Origin: Candidatus Binatia bacterium
GTDB taxonomy: Bacteria; Desulfobacterota; Binatia; HRBIN30
DNA: 64,000 nucleotides
Direction of reading: 5' to 3'
NCBI GenBank assembly: GCA_026415395.1
Contig: JAOAHD010000002.1
Location: forward strand, 248,001 to 312,000
Both the position numbers and the translations under genes were made by a program. The notes under the pieces are model-generated. The model made no database searches. It saw only the letters and a program-made list of their open reading frames with translations, and was not told where the DNA came from. Of the stretch, positions 30,228 through 40,359 are shown in pieces. The number at the start of each line of letters is the position of its first letter. The stretch's first letter is position 1.

Positions 30228-30905
30228 TCAGAGCACCAACTGGTTGCGGCGCGGGAAGTACCCGCAGGTGCGGCCGGCGATCAGCTCGTTCCCGATCACT
30301 CCGCGCGCCTGGCTCAAGAGCAATGAAAAAGCCGCTGCCAAAACGCCCGGGAGCTTGCCGCAACGAAGAGTCACAGCAATTGGCCCCACCATCATAGGCA
30401 CGGCGTACGTGTCGGTCTCGAACGCGCCAATTGTCGGATAGAAATCCTCCACGCGGCCGAGGAAGGGGAACTGGAACAACGCATCGTCCTCGAAATAGGA
30501 AACGAACGCACCGGTATCGAAAAACATTCGATGCCGTGCGCCAGAAATGGACACCTCGATCACGGGCAGGCCACCCACACGCTCCAAAGGAATTGCCGCG
30601 CCGGCGCAGTCGAGCACATCGCTCGACACGACCAGCTTGCCACCCACCGTGTCGAGGATCAAATCGAACCGATCGAGGACATCGACGCCGATGAGTCCGC
30701 GACAAACAACACCCACGAAGCGCCCGATGTCACTTGCCGAAACACCAAGGCCGCGAGTGCTGACCGGAAACTCCTCGCCGGCAATACGGAGTTGCGGGTC
30801 TTCGCCAAACGTGATCGGTGAGCCTGTATCCAACAGCCACAGCCCACCCGGCAAACGCACAAACCAATGCCCGTGATGGCACTCGAGCGGGAATTCTTCC
30901 ACCAT
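30228..30905 (-). CDS. small aspartyl-protease-like protein with two DTG motifs
   Basis: 225 aa. Two retropepsin-like active-site triplets are present, LLDTGSP near residue 25 and FFDTGAF near residue 132, so a single chain could make a complete two-lobed site. A flap-like RGLIGVDVLDRFDLILDT lies between. Pepsin-like enzymes are usually over 300 residues, whereas retropepsins dimerise; this would be a compact fused version. No signal peptide or membrane helix is obvious. The repeat of fold-halves argues for internal duplication. Activity is inferred from the motifs only. Confidence 0.65.
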   Translation of the reverse strand: MVEEFPLECHHGHWFVRLPGGLWLLDTGSPITFGEDPQLRIAGEEFPVSTRGLGVSASDIGRFVGVVCRGLIGVDVLDRFDLILDTVGGKLVVSSDVLDCAGAAIPLERVGGLPVIEVSISGARHRMFFDTGAFVSYFEDDALFQFPFLGRVEDFYPTIGAFETDTYAVPMMVGPIAVTLRCGKLPGVLAAAFSLLLSQARGVIGNELIAGRTCGYFPRRNQLVL

Positions 30906-30942
30906 CGCAGCTTCCTCTCCGCCAGCCCCCGACGACGCCCGT

Positions 30943-31332
30943 TCACCTGTGCCGAGGAAACTCCAGTACGACGAACCCGGGCAAATCAGCAGCGTACAAC
31001 ACCGAACGTACCACCGGCGGGAGCAAGCGATATGCCTCGTCTCGCCCCACGATGCGCGGGTTGACGAGTTCGTGTTTCCGCCCGAGTTGCTCTACCAATC
31101 CGCGACGCGCCTTTATGAGATTTTGCGCCCAATCCACATCCCGCCCGTAGGTGAGCGGGATGACGAACCCCTTTTCCGTGCGAAAAGCCACCACCGGCGT
31201 GCGGTAAGGCCGCCCGCTTTTTCGCCCCACGTGGTGCACGATTGCCAGCGGCGGCACGACCCACGCAATCGAGCGCATGAGCGGATTCGTGAACACCCGA
31301 TTCACTCGCCGCATGAAGTACGGAAAGTGCAT
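30943..31332 (-). CDS. F420/flavin-dependent nitroreductase-like protein (DUF385/Ddn family)
   Basis: 129 aa from the ATG at 31332, where family members normally begin (MHFPYFMRRVNRVFTNPLM). The core AIVHHVGRKSGRPYRTPVVAF, then FVIPLTYGRDVDWAQNLI and the C-terminal PRIVGRDEAY are the split-barrel Ddn/DUF385 pattern. Many relatives in actinobacteria use F420; others bind FMN or haem, so the cofactor is uncertain. An upstream in-frame extension to 31695 lacks family similarity. The two-DTG protein follows 37 bp downstream on the same strand, so the two may be co-transcribed. Confidence 0.8.
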   Translation of the reverse strand: MHFPYFMRRVNRVFTNPLMRSIAWVVPPLAIVHHVGRKSGRPYRTPVVAFRTEKGFVIPLTYGRDVDWAQNLIKARRGLVEQLGRKHELVNPRIVGRDEAYRLLPPVVRSVLYAADLPGFVVLEFPRHR

Positions 31333-31731
31333 ACGCTTCGTGTACCCCGACTCGCGCCCGTGCACAAGAGGAGCGGCTTTCCCGAGCAGCGATAGGAAGC
31401 GCTCCCGCTCCAATAAAACCTGCGGCAACACCTGCAGCTTTGTCGCAACGGCGCCCCTCAGGCGATCGTCATCTTTCTGTTCGAGCGGATTCGAGGCCGG
31501 CAAAACCCACCGGAGTCCCTGTACTGCCCGGCTCCACTCCGCACCCGACAAGCGAGCATCCTTAGCTCGACGGCAAAAACGACGCCGAGCAAAGAACGAC
31601 CGCCCACTTCCGCTGCTTGCAAGACCAACGCAACGCGCGGTGCCACACCGCCCGCAAAGGTACACCCTCCGCCTCGGCTCCCGCCCTTGCGCCACCGCCG
31701 GTGGCGTTGCCGAAGCACCAGTCCCTGGCGT
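31333..31731 (-). other. 399-bp gap, no confident gene
   Basis: Lies between two minus-strand genes. The nitroreductase reading frame stays open through it, but the translation is Arg-rich and unlike the family, and no ribosome binding site supports a start there. It may be leader or a decayed fragment. No repeats or terminator were recognised. Confidence 0.4.
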
Positions 31732-32823
31732 TCACCGTTGGTTGTTGTCGACCAGGTAGCGGACTCCGGGGGGAACGGAGTCCGGACCAAGAAAGAGGGC
31801 GAACCGGTGGTCACCGCCGACGAACGAGAGGAGAAAAGGCACAGCAAAGCGAAGAGCGTAAAGGTGGGCCTCTGCCGCGCTCAGGCTCTCCGGTGTGCAC
31901 TCGAGACAAAAGTCGGAAAAGGGAGAATGGGTCATGCGCTCGATTTCCACCAGCATGCGGGTGCCGGCAAGCAAGTCGTAGCCAAGCCGCGCATCGGCAA
32001 GCAATGAATCTAACGTTCCCACTTGAATCATCGTCGGTTGGTGAACGGAGCGGACCTCGTCCTGGATCGTCCGCACCACAGGGGCCAACGCTAAACCAGC
32101 GATGAATCGTGCGTCGCGAGCGAGCACCCGTAATGTCGTTAATCCTCCAAACGAATGGCCAAGCACGCCGATCCGCTCTGGATTGATGCGTCGGAACCAA
32201 AACGAATCTGGGTCGGCGTTTTCTTGTAGCATACGGTCGAGCACGGCAATGATGTCAGCCGGCCGGTTGACGAACGATTCGGCCAGCGCTGCCGGGGTCA
32301 TGCACGTTTGAAATTCCGATGTCGTGTTCCCCGGGTGCGGGGGGGCGGCGACGATAAAGCCCCAAGTGGCCAAGCGGCGCACGAGAAAGATCGACTGCCG
32401 ATCGAAGCCGCAGGATCCATGCGAAAACAGCAACAAGGGTAATGGGGCATTCAGGTCGGGGGCAAACGGGGCGAGGGCTTGTCCGCCGGGCATGCTGTCC
32501 GACGGAAAAGTTCCTGGAGCAGCCGGATACCACACGCTGGTCAGCAAGCGCCGAGATTCGCCGGCTCGGGTTTCCGACGGCTTAATGACATCGATCCGGC
32601 GGAAGCCCGTGCCATACGGACCGTCCTCGGTGGGATTCTTGTGCCCCAACACTTTGCCCACAAGGTCTGCGGCCGTCGCGCGCCCGTCGGCATTCGTATC
32701 TCCAGCCGCGTCGCCAACCACGGGGCGAAAGATTTGGCTCGCTGTGTACGCAACGCTCGCTTCGCTGCCTGTGGCTCCCCAGAAAACGAGGAACAAGACA
32801 AACGGAGCGTGTTGCGAACTCAT
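31732..32823 (-). CDS. exported PAF-acetylhydrolase/chlorophyllase-like hydrolase with an EF-hand motif
   Basis: 363 aa from the ATG at 32823; the ATG at 32838 is an alternative, with GGAG upstream. A short export segment (FVLFLVFWGATGSEA) is followed by GDTNADGRATAADLVGKVLG near residues 41-60, one dockerin-like EF-hand. The hydrolase part has LLLFSHGSCGFDRQS, the elbow VLGHSFGGLTTLR, an Asp in MIQVGTLDSLLA and a late GGDHRF His, a full triad. It resembles platelet-activating-factor acetylhydrolase-like enzymes. Secreted; substrate unknown. The EF-hand half-repeat lies at the N terminus, unlike usual dockerins. Confidence 0.78.
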   Translation of the reverse strand: MSSQHAPFVLFLVFWGATGSEASVAYTASQIFRPVVGDAAGDTNADGRATAADLVGKVLGHKNPTEDGPYGTGFRRIDVIKPSETRAGESRRLLTSVWYPAAPGTFPSDSMPGGQALAPFAPDLNAPLPLLLFSHGSCGFDRQSIFLVRRLATWGFIVAAPPHPGNTTSEFQTCMTPAALAESFVNRPADIIAVLDRMLQENADPDSFWFRRINPERIGVLGHSFGGLTTLRVLARDARFIAGLALAPVVRTIQDEVRSVHQPTMIQVGTLDSLLADARLGYDLLAGTRMLVEIERMTHSPFSDFCLECTPESLSAAEAHLYALRFAVPFLLSFVGGDHRFALFLGPDSVPPGVRYLVDNNQR

Positions 32824-32932
32824 TCTCCTTTGGCACATGATTCTCACTTTGCGCCAACTCGCGCTCGCAAGCAAACACGCGCAAGCGCTGCAGCGTTGAA
32901 TCTCCTGGGTGGCAACTGTATGCGGTGCGGAA

Positions 32933-34261
32933 ATGAATCGGCCGGTCACCATGGAGAAAATCGTGAATCTCGCCAAACGGCGAGGCTTCGCCTTCCAATC
33001 GAGCGAAATTTACGGCGGTTTAGCGAGCTGTTGGGACTATGGCCCCATAGGCGTCGAGTTAAAGCGTAACGTTAAAGATGCTTGGTGGCGTGACATGGTT
33101 ATGCGCCGCGCCGACATCGTCGGCATCGATTGCTCCATCCTTATGCACCCGCGGGTGTGGGAAGCCTCCGGACACGTGGCGGGCTTCACCGATCCGCTGG
33201 TGGACTGCAAGCTTTGCAAGGAACGGTTTCGGGCGGACAAACTCATGGATGCGCAATGCCCGCGCAAACCATCGAAACACCCCGGCGAATGCGAGGGGGA
33301 ACTGACGGAAGCACGTCAGTTCAATCTGATGTTCAAAACCTTCATGGGTCCGGTGGAAGACACCGCCAGCGTCGTCTTCATGCGCCCGGAAACAGCGCAA
33401 GGCATTTTCGTCAACTTCCTCAACGTCCTCCACACTTCGCGGCAAAAGGTTCCCTTCGGCATTGCGCAAATCGGCAAGTCGTTTCGCAACGAAATTACGC
33501 CCGGCAATTTTCTCTTCCGCACCCGCGAATTCGAGCAAATGGAGATGGAATTTTTCGTGCGTCCGGGCGAGGACGAGAAATGGTACGAGTACTGGCGGGA
33601 GGAGCGCTTGCGCTGGTACACGAAATACGGCATTCGCCGCGAAAATTTGCGCCTGCGCGAGCACGCTCCCGACGAACTGGCGCATTACGCCAAAGCGTGT
33701 GTGGACGTGGAATACCACTTCCCCTTCGGCTGGTCGGAGCTCGAAGGCATTGCCAACCGCACGGATTTCGATTTGCGTCGCCACGCTGAGTACAGCGGCA
33801 AGGATTTGAGCTACTACGACGAGGAAACCAAGGAGCGCTTTTACCCCTACGTGATCGAGCCGGCAGCCGGAGCCGACCGGGCAACGCTGGCGTTCTTGGT
33901 TGACGCATACGACGAGGATGTTGCCGACGGCGAGCCACGCGTGGTGCTGCGGTTTCATCCACGTATCGCGCCGGTAAAAGTTGCCGTGTTCCCCTTACTC
34001 CGTAAAGAAGGCCAGCCGGAGAAGGCCATGGAGATTGCGGATCTCTTGCGACAGCACTTCACGGTGCAGTACGACCAGTCGGGTTCCATCGGTCGCCGCT
34101 ACCGGCGGCAGGATGAAATCGGCACTCCCTTCGGTGTTACCGTGGATCATCAAACGATGCAGGATGGTACGGTTACCTTGCGCGACCGTGACACCATGCA
34201 GCAGGAGCGCATTCCGGTGGAGCGTTTGGTGGAAGAACTCAAGAGGCGGATCGAGGTATGA
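32933..34261 (+). CDS. glyS: glycyl-tRNA synthetase, alpha-2 type (eukaryote/archaeal-like single chain)
   Basis: 442 aa from the ATG at 32933; the ATG at 32951 is also possible. Class II motifs are present: motif 1 around [11 protein letters not shown] and [11 protein letters not shown], motif 2 [25 protein letters not shown], motif 3 near [31 protein letters not shown]. The C-terminal anticodon-binding part includes [14 protein letters not shown]. This single-subunit dimeric form is distinct from the alpha2-beta2 GlyQS. It charges tRNA-Gly. The stop overlaps the PPDK start (ATGA). Confidence 0.95.
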   Translation: MNRPVTMEKIVNLAKRRGFAFQSSEIYGGLASCWDYGPIGVELKRNVKDAWWRDMVMRRADIVGIDCSILMHPRVWEASGHVAGFTDPLVDCKLCKERFRADKLMDAQCPRKPSKHPGECEGELTEARQFNLMFKTFMGPVEDTASVVFMRPETAQGIFVNFLNVLHTSRQKVPFGIAQIGKSFRNEITPGNFLFRTREFEQMEMEFFVRPGEDEKWYEYWREERLRWYTKYGIRRENLRLREHAPDELAHYAKACVDVEYHFPFGWSELEGIANRTDFDLRRHAEYSGKDLSYYDEETKERFYPYVIEPAAGADRATLAFLVDAYDEDVADGEPRVVLRFHPRIAPVKVAVFPLLRKEGQPEKAMEIADLLRQHFTVQYDQSGSIGRRYRRQDEIGTPFGVTVDHQTMQDGTVTLRDRDTMQQERIPVERLVEELKRRIEV

Positions 34262-37203
34262 AGAAAAAGGGGAGCAAGCAAGGCAAGAAAACAACTCGCA
34301 GCCTGAAAACAGCCGGGCGGAAAAAAACCAGTGCAAGAACCGTGGCCGGGAAGAAGGTAGCCGCGGCGCGCCAGCGCCGGGCGCGCGCGCACCCACGGGC
34401 TGTGGCGGCGCTCGACCGCGCCCAGCCCTCGCCTCCGTTAGCGAAAACCCGACCGCAACCGAGCAAAAAGCCGCGCTACGTGTACTTCTTTGGCGGCGGG
34501 CGCGCTGACGGCAATGCGCAAATGAAGGATTTGCTCGGCGGCAAGGGGGCCAATTTGGCGGAAATGGCTGGGCTCGGTTTGCCGGTGCCGCCAGGGTTCA
34601 CGATCACAACCGAGGTCTGCACTTACTACTATGCACACAACCAAACCTACCCGCCTGGCTTGCGCGAGGAAGTGGAACGGGCGCTCGCTCATGTAGAGCA
34701 GCTTGTCGGTCGCCGCTTCGGAGATCTGGACAATCCGTTGCTCGTTTCGGTGCGCTCGGGCGCCCGCGCCTCTATGCCGGGCATGATGGATACAGTGCTC
34801 AACCTCGGCCTCAATGACAGCACCGTGCAAGGCCTCATCAAAATGAGCGGCAACGAGCGCTTTGCTTACGACGCCTACCGCCGTTTCGTGGCGATGTATG
34901 GCGATGTGGTGTTGGGGCTCAAGCCGCAGTCGAAAACCGAGATCGACCCCTTCGAAGCCATCCTGCAGCGCAAAAAGGAGCAGCGCGGTGTGCGCCTCGA
35001 TACCGAGCTCACCGCTGCGGATTTGCGCGAGCTCGTGATGGAGTTCAAACAGGCGATTCGCGACCGCCTGGGCGTGAACTTTCCCGAGGACCCGCAGGAA
35101 CAATTGTGGGGCGCGATCGGCGCTGTGTTTCGTTCTTGGATGAACGAGCGCGCCATCGTCTACCGCAAGCTCAACAACATTCCGGAAGATTGGGGCACGG
35201 CGGTCAATGTGCAGTCGATGGTGTTCGGCAACTTGGGGGAAGATTCCGGCACCGGCGTGGCCTTCACGCGCGACCCGGCCACGGGGGAAAACGTACTTTA
35301 CGGCGAGTTCCTGATGAACGCGCAAGGGGAAGACGTCGTCGCCGGTATCCGCACGCCCATTCCGATCGCCGCGCTCGAACGGGAAAACCCGCGCGCGTAT
35401 GAGCAACTCCTGCAAATTCGCCGCATTCTCGAGCGCCATTATCGCGACATGATGGACATCGAGTTCACCATCGAGCGCGGCAAGCTGTACATGTTGCAGT
35501 GTCGTGTCGGAAAACGCACCGGCGTGGCGGCGCTGCGCATTGCCGTCGACATGGTGCGGGAGCGCTTGATTTCCGCCCGCGAAGCGTTGCTTCGAGTAGA
35601 ACCCGAACAACTCGAGCAGCTCTTGCGTCCGACCTTTGTCCCCGCAGCCAAACAGCAAGCCATTGCCGAACATCGCCTCCTCGCCAAGGGGCTGAACGCT
35701 GGCCCTGGGGCGGCAACCGGACGCATCTACTTCCACGCAGAAGATGCTGAAGCCGCCAAGGCGCGGGGAGAAAAAGTGATTCTCGTGCGCATCGAAACCT
35801 CACCGGAAGACATCCGGGGGATGGCAGCGGCCGAAGGGATTCTCACGGCGCGCGGCGGCATGACCTCGCACGCCGCGCTGGTCGGCCGGCAAATGGGCAA
35901 GGTGTGCGTGGTGGGCTGCGAAGCTTTGCAAATCGACTACGCCGCCGGAGAAATGCGCGTCGCCGGCACGCCGCACGTTCTGCGCACGGGCGATGCCATC
36001 GCCATCGACGGCACAACCGGTGAGGTGTTCCTCGGGGAAATTGCCACACAGCCGAGCGACATCGTGCGCGTGCTGGTGGATAAGACCCTGGCACCGAGCG
36101 ACTCGCCGCTGTACGAGCGTTTTGCGCAGCTCATGCAGTGGGCCGACCGCGAGCGCAAACTCGGCGTGTGGGCCAATGCCGACCTTGCCGAACAATGCGC
36201 GCAAGCAGTGGCGTTCGGGGCGGAAGGGATTGGGCTCTGTCGCACCGAGCACATGTTTTTCGGCGAAGGCAAGATCGGCCCGATGCGCCAAATGATTTTG
36301 GCGGAAACCGCCGAGGAGCGGCGCGCGGCGCTCGCCAAGCTCTTGCCGCTTCAGCGCAGCGACTTCGAAGGGATCTTTCGCGTGATGCGCGGCAAACCCG
36401 TGACCATCCGCACCCTCGATCCGCCGCTGCACGAATTCCTACCGCATGACGAACAAGGTCAGCGTGAGCTCGCGGCGGAAATGGGTATCCCGTTCGAGCG
36501 CGTGCGCGCGCGTGTGGAAGCGCTGCACGAGTTCAACCCAATGTTGGGCTTCCGCGGTTGCCGGCTTGGCATTGTGTATCCCGAAATCACCGAAATGCAG
36601 GCACGAGCAATTTTCGAAGCTGCAGCGAATGTGGCACAGGAAGGCATCCCCGTGATGCCCGAGGTGATGATTCCGTTGGTCGGACACCGAAAGGAACTCG
36701 AGCTGCAAGCCCAAGTGGTGCGGCGGGTGGCGGAAGAGGTGTGCCGCGAACGGGGCGTCAAACTGCGGTACCACGTCGGCACCATGATTGAAGTCCCGCG
36801 CGGTGCGGTGACGGCCGACGAAATTGCTCAGGAAGCCGAATTTTTCTCCTTCGGGACCAATGACCTCACGCAAATGACTCTGGGGGTGTCGCGCGACGAT
36901 GCCGGGCGTTTTTTGGTCCGCTACGTGGCCGATTTCGAAATCTACCCGCGGGATCCGTTCGAGTCGCTTGACGTCGCTGGCGTCGGCGCACTGATGCGGA
37001 TCGCTGTGGAAAAGGGCCGGCGGGTGAAACCCAAGCTAAAGATCGGGATCTGCGGCGAGCATGGGGGCGATCCGGCGAGCATCAAGTTTTGCCACGCTCT
37101 CGGGTTGGATTACGTGTCGTGCTCACCGTTCCGCGTGGCCATCGCTCGGCTAGCCGCTGCTCACGCGGCGCTGACCGGCGCACAAGCGCGCGCTGGCGAC
37201 TGA
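34258..37203 (+). CDS. ppdK: pyruvate, phosphate dikinase with a basic N-terminal extension
   Basis: 981 aa. The usual core (about residue 73 on) has [25 protein letters not shown] for ATP grasping, the phospho-His domain [21 protein letters not shown], and the TIM-barrel parts [17 protein letters not shown] and [17 protein letters not shown], with the proton-transfer Cys in [10 protein letters not shown]. It interconverts pyruvate/ATP/Pi and PEP. The first 72 residues are unusual: lysine- and arginine-rich ([28 protein letters not shown]) with alanine repeats, resembling a histone-H1-like tail. ATGA overlap with glyS indicates co-translation. PEP feeds the nearby DAHP synthase. Confidence 0.95.
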   Translation: MKKKGSKQGKKTTRSLKTAGRKKTSARTVAGKKVAAARQRRARAHPRAVAALDRAQPSPPLAKTRPQPSKKPRYVYFFGGGRADGNAQMKDLLGGKGANLAEMAGLGLPVPPGFTITTEVCTYYYAHNQTYPPGLREEVERALAHVEQLVGRRFGDLDNPLLVSVRSGARASMPGMMDTVLNLGLNDSTVQGLIKMSGNERFAYDAYRRFVAMYGDVVLGLKPQSKTEIDPFEAILQRKKEQRGVRLDTELTAADLRELVMEFKQAIRDRLGVNFPEDPQEQLWGAIGAVFRSWMNERAIVYRKLNNIPEDWGTAVNVQSMVFGNLGEDSGTGVAFTRDPATGENVLYGEFLMNAQGEDVVAGIRTPIPIAALERENPRAYEQLLQIRRILERHYRDMMDIEFTIERGKLYMLQCRVGKRTGVAALRIAVDMVRERLISAREALLRVEPEQLEQLLRPTFVPAAKQQAIAEHRLLAKGLNAGPGAATGRIYFHAEDAEAAKARGEKVILVRIETSPEDIRGMAAAEGILTARGGMTSHAALVGRQMGKVCVVGCEALQIDYAAGEMRVAGTPHVLRTGDAIAIDGTTGEVFLGEIATQPSDIVRVLVDKTLAPSDSPLYERFAQLMQWADRERKLGVWANADLAEQCAQAVAFGAEGIGLCRTEHMFFGEGKIGPMRQMILAETAEERRAALAKLLPLQRSDFEGIFRVMRGKPVTIRTLDPPLHEFLPHDEQGQRELAAEMGIPFERVRARVEALHEFNPMLGFRGCRLGIVYPEITEMQARAIFEAAANVAQEGIPVMPEVMIPLVGHRKELELQAQVVRRVAEEVCRERGVKLRYHVGTMIEVPRGAVTADEIAQEAEFFSFGTNDLTQMTLGVSRDDAGRFLVRYVADFEIYPRDPFESLDVAGVGALMRIAVEKGRRVKPKLKIGICGEHGGDPASIKFCHALGLDYVSCSPFRVAIARLAAAHAALTGAQARAGD

Positions 37204-37236
37204 ACCTGGGCACGCTCTGGAATCCCGCTGCGACTG

Positions 37237-38136
37237 ATGGTCAGACGGCAACCCCGGGCGCGAACGGTTAAACGCACGGGGATCGAAGGCGTCACCGTGC
37301 GGGGCTCGACGCGCGTCGTGGGCATTGTCGGAGATCCTGTCGCGCACTCGCTATCGCCGGTGATGCACAATGCCGCTTTTGCCGCACTCGGGCTCGACTG
37401 GGTATACGTGGCTTTTCCAGTAAAGGCCGTTGGGCTCCGCGCCGCGCTGCGTGCCCTGCCTGCTCTCGGCATTGCTGGGGTGAATGTCACCGTGCCGCAC
37501 AAGGAGGCCGCGTTGTCGATCGTTGACGAAGCTTCGCCTCTTGCACAGCGAGTGGGCGCTGTGAACACCATCGTGGTGCGCGGCAGCCGTTTGTGGGGAG
37601 AGAACACCGACGTCTTCGGCGTCCGCCAATCGTTGCGGCGGCTGCGGTTGCGCGGTAGCACGGCGGTAGTCATCGGCGCAGGCGGCGCGGCGCGCGCTGT
37701 TCTCGCGGCACTCGAGCAAGCCGGTGTGCAACGGGTGGTGCTTGCCAATCGCACCCTGGCCCGCGCCCAGGCATTGCGCCGCCGCTTTTCGACGGGGGAG
37801 TTTATCGTCGAAGCGCATCCGCTTGCAGCGCTGCGCAACCCAGCTTCGTTGCAGCACGCGCGGCTGGTGATCAACACGACATCGGTGGGCTTGCACGGCG
37901 AGCCGTTCCCGCCAATGGCTATCGAAGCCACCCCGCCGAATTGCCTGTTCTTCGATTTGATTTACGGGCGGGAAACTGCCTTTTTGCAGCAGGCGGCCCG
38001 CTTCCGACGCCCGACGCTCGATGGCGTGGAGATGCTGCTGCATCAAGGGGCCGCGGCGTTCCGACTGTGGACCGGGCGCCGTCCGCCTTTGGCAGTGATG
38101 CGGCAAGCCTTGCAAGCGGCAATCCTGCATAGGTGA
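37237..38136 (+). CDS. aroE: shikimate dehydrogenase
   Basis: 299 aa. Substrate-binding motif DPVAHSLSPVMHNAAF, catalytic Lys in NVTVPHKEAA, Asp in NTDVFGV, and NADP-fold AVVIGAGGAARAVLAAL with NRTLARA give a complete AroE. Ends VEMLLHQGAAAFRLWTG as in the family. About 20 basic residues precede the core. It reduces 3-dehydroshikimate to shikimate. It starts 33 bp after ppdK on the same strand. DAHP synthase, another shikimate-pathway enzyme, lies about 6.7 kb further on. Confidence 0.95.
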   Translation: MVRRQPRARTVKRTGIEGVTVRGSTRVVGIVGDPVAHSLSPVMHNAAFAALGLDWVYVAFPVKAVGLRAALRALPALGIAGVNVTVPHKEAALSIVDEASPLAQRVGAVNTIVVRGSRLWGENTDVFGVRQSLRRLRLRGSTAVVIGAGGAARAVLAALEQAGVQRVVLANRTLARAQALRRRFSTGEFIVEAHPLAALRNPASLQHARLVINTTSVGLHGEPFPPMAIEATPPNCLFFDLIYGRETAFLQQAARFRRPTLDGVEMLLHQGAAAFRLWTGRRPPLAVMRQALQAAILHR

Positions 38137-38224
38137 GGGATCAAGGCGCGGTAGCGCACCGGCACCTCGGGCGACGCCTGCGTTGCTCCGAGGAAACGCC
38201 GCAAGGCCCCACCGCCGTTCGCCA

Positions 38225-39781
38225 TTACATTGGCGGGCAGCCGGACAGTGCGTGGCTTACGGCGAGCAAGATCTCGTCGATCGTCACGCTGCCGTCGCCA
38301 TCCTGATCCATTGTGGGGCATTGCGTGACCGGCGCCTCACCGAGCGCGGCTCGCACGCCGGCGACGATTTCGTCCACAGTTACGGTGCCGTCGCCATTGC
38401 AGTCGCCGCCGCAGGCCGCTGGCGGCGCACCAGGCACCTCCACGATCATTTCCCGTGGCCAGCCTAGGTTCCCGGCTTCATCGCGCAGCCGGACCTTGAC
38501 GATGGTTCGCCCCGGCCGAAACGCCCATGCCGAGGACATGACTGCGCAGAACTGCACCGTGCTACGGGGAGAGACGAAGTGGTCGGAACCATCGGGGAAC
38601 GACGTGCAGGCAAAATCCGCTTCGTCGCGGCCAAGCGGAGCTCCGGTCCCGTCGTCTACCCGGCAGCCGAAGTCATTGACCACGCGGATGACACCTTCCA
38701 AATCGAGAAATTCCAGCGACGGAGTGGCGGGAACGCCGCCAACCGTCGGGCGCCGCGTGTCGCACAACACAGGGCTTCCGTCACCTAGAGGACGCGACAA
38801 GAGAACTTGCAGGTCCGGCCAGCCATCGTCCACAAATGCGCGCAGGCCTACAGGTGCGCCGCTGCGACCGGGCCGGCCCTCGACAACAAAGAAAAAGCCG
38901 CTGCCTTGGGAAACTCGGTAAATCGGGCGGCCTTCGCTGTCGTATTCGTCGGGCGCGAACGGCCGCCCATCGGCGCGGGCCAAGCCCAAGTAAGTCAGCT
39001 CTGGTCCTGCCGGGCACGTCGGGGCATCGAAGGCAATCCAGTATGGCTGGTTCTCCGGCTTGCCGCAGCTACTCACGAGCAAGGTATACTGGCCAGTCAC
39101 AGGCGCCCGCCCGCTGAGGCGACCACCACAGGAATCACCGCGCGTCAGTGGCGTGCCATCCGGTTGAAACAACCGCAAGCGCATACGTTGCTCGCCGGCG
39201 CGCGGGAGCCCTTGCCCCGCCCACACGTCGATCTCGTCGCCCGCGCGCGCAAAAAAGCTGTACGCGTGGGTTTCGCCCACGGTCGCAAACCGGCGCACGA
39301 AGGGTACGGTGCCACAGGGGAGCGGCTCGCTGCAGTTACCCGCGCCCGCGGAGACCACCGAGGCGGTGATCACGAACGAACCACGATCGCGGCCAAAGCA
39401 ATCGGAGACCTCGATCTCGACATCCTCGTTGCGTCGCGCCTGAACGATGGCGGACCCAGTGCAAGTTGTTCCGCGGCCCACTTGCAGCTTGAGCAGGTCC
39501 AAGGTTCCGGAAACATCGACCGCATCGACCACCACCACGCTGTCGGCAGCTTGGGGCAAGAGAACGTAAGAGCGTTCCTTGCCGCTGTCCCGGTCCAACG
39601 TGCCGACCACGGGCTGCCCGCAGGCGAGGGGAATGGCATCGTCAGCAACCGCTGCCGAGGCCAAGGCAAACGCGGCCGTCCCGGCAGCCACGAAGCATAG
39701 AGCGACGCGTTGGCCGAGGCGCGCAATCCTCCCCTTCGGAAGTAAAGGTCGGTTTAACGAAAGGCGTCCTGTTCCACCCAT
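38225..39781 (-). CDS. secreted protein with PPC-like domains and C-terminal dockerin-like repeats
   Basis: 518 aa with a signal peptide (VALCFVAAGTAAFALASAAVA). Two beta-sandwich segments resemble pre-peptidase C-terminal (PPC) domains, one near residues 53-140 (ACGQPVVGTLDRDSGKERSY), the other about 150-260 (CGTVPFVRRFATVGETHAYS). The last 60 residues are a pair of EF-hand loops: GDCNGDGTVTVDEIVAGVRA and DQDGDGSVTIDEILLAVSHA, ending LSGCPPM. No catalytic domain was recognised. Its start overlaps the anti-sigma stop by 28 bp, so it is likely the third gene of the sigma operon. Confidence 0.75.
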   Translation of the reverse strand: MGGTGRLSLNRPLLPKGRIARLGQRVALCFVAAGTAAFALASAAVADDAIPLACGQPVVGTLDRDSGKERSYVLLPQAADSVVVVDAVDVSGTLDLLKLQVGRGTTCTGSAIVQARRNEDVEIEVSDCFGRDRGSFVITASVVSAGAGNCSEPLPCGTVPFVRRFATVGETHAYSFFARAGDEIDVWAGQGLPRAGEQRMRLRLFQPDGTPLTRGDSCGGRLSGRAPVTGQYTLLVSSCGKPENQPYWIAFDAPTCPAGPELTYLGLARADGRPFAPDEYDSEGRPIYRVSQGSGFFFVVEGRPGRSGAPVGLRAFVDDGWPDLQVLLSRPLGDGSPVLCDTRRPTVGGVPATPSLEFLDLEGVIRVVNDFGCRVDDGTGAPLGRDEADFACTSFPDGSDHFVSPRSTVQFCAVMSSAWAFRPGRTIVKVRLRDEAGNLGWPREMIVEVPGAPPAACGGDCNGDGTVTVDEIVAGVRAALGEAPVTQCPTMDQDGDGSVTIDEILLAVSHALSGCPPM

Positions 39782-40356
39782 CCTTCGGTGCCATCAGGCA
39801 GCGACACCCGATACCATTCTCGCTCCTCGCTTCCAACCGTAACGGCATCACCGCGTCGCAACGTGGCCACCACTTCGGCCTGTGGATGCGGCTCGCGGCG
39901 TACCAGCGCGGTGGCCGCGGATACTCTGATTGGTTGCTCGACGACCACCGCGCGGGTCCTCCGCTCGGGTGCGCGCGTCACCTGCCAGCTCCCGATTTGC
40001 ACGCCCACCACCAGCAGAACGCCCGCGGCCAGCGCCCAAGACAACACTGGTCGCGGGGGGAGCGGTAGGCGGACACGCCGAGCAAGGGTTGCTGCAGGCG
40101 CGTCCGCCACCGCTGTGGCAGCCGCACGGTGGGGGGTGGCTGCCACCTGCTCCACGATGTGCGGCGGCACCGCGATGCCGCCGGCACTCTCGAGTTGCCG
40201 CAACCGCTGGCGTGCGAGGGCCAAGGCACTCAAACAGGCATCGCAGTGCTCGAGGTGATGTTCGACCGAGCCCGCGGTTTCCTCATCGGCCAAGCCCAAG
40301 CCGTAAGCCAGCAAGCTTTCTTCCTCAGGGCAGCTTTGCTCTCGTTCAAGCTCCAT
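39754..40356 (-). CDS. anti-sigma factor with zinc-finger motif and C-terminal SH3-like domain
   Basis: 200 aa. N-terminal cytoplasmic ZAS-type motif HHLEHCDACLSAL (H-x3-C-x2-C) near residues 33-45, typical of anti-sigma factors. A membrane helix follows (VLSWALAAGVLLVVGVQIG, about 103-121). The periplasmic part ends with an SH3b-like domain (ATALVRREPHPQAEVVATL through EGWVEQDAFR), which could bind peptidoglycan or a ligand. It lies 3 bp after the sigma gene, so sigma and anti-sigma are made together. A ligand-sensing role is inferred from the domain layout. Confidence 0.8.
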   Translation of the reverse strand: MELEREQSCPEEESLLAYGLGLADEETAGSVEHHLEHCDACLSALALARQRLRQLESAGGIAVPPHIVEQVAATPHRAAATAVADAPAATLARRVRLPLPPRPVLSWALAAGVLLVVGVQIGSWQVTRAPERRTRAVVVEQPIRVSAATALVRREPHPQAEVVATLRRGDAVTVGSEEREWYRVSLPDGTEGWVEQDAFR

Positions 40357-40359
40357 CGT

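Noticed and set aside
31333-31695. N-terminal extension of the nitroreductase-like gene
   Set aside because: No similarity to the family, and the normal family start is at 31332.
34438-35736. 432-aa minus-strand ORF
   Set aside because: Antisense to PPDK; an Ala/His/Gln-rich translation typical of a shadow frame.
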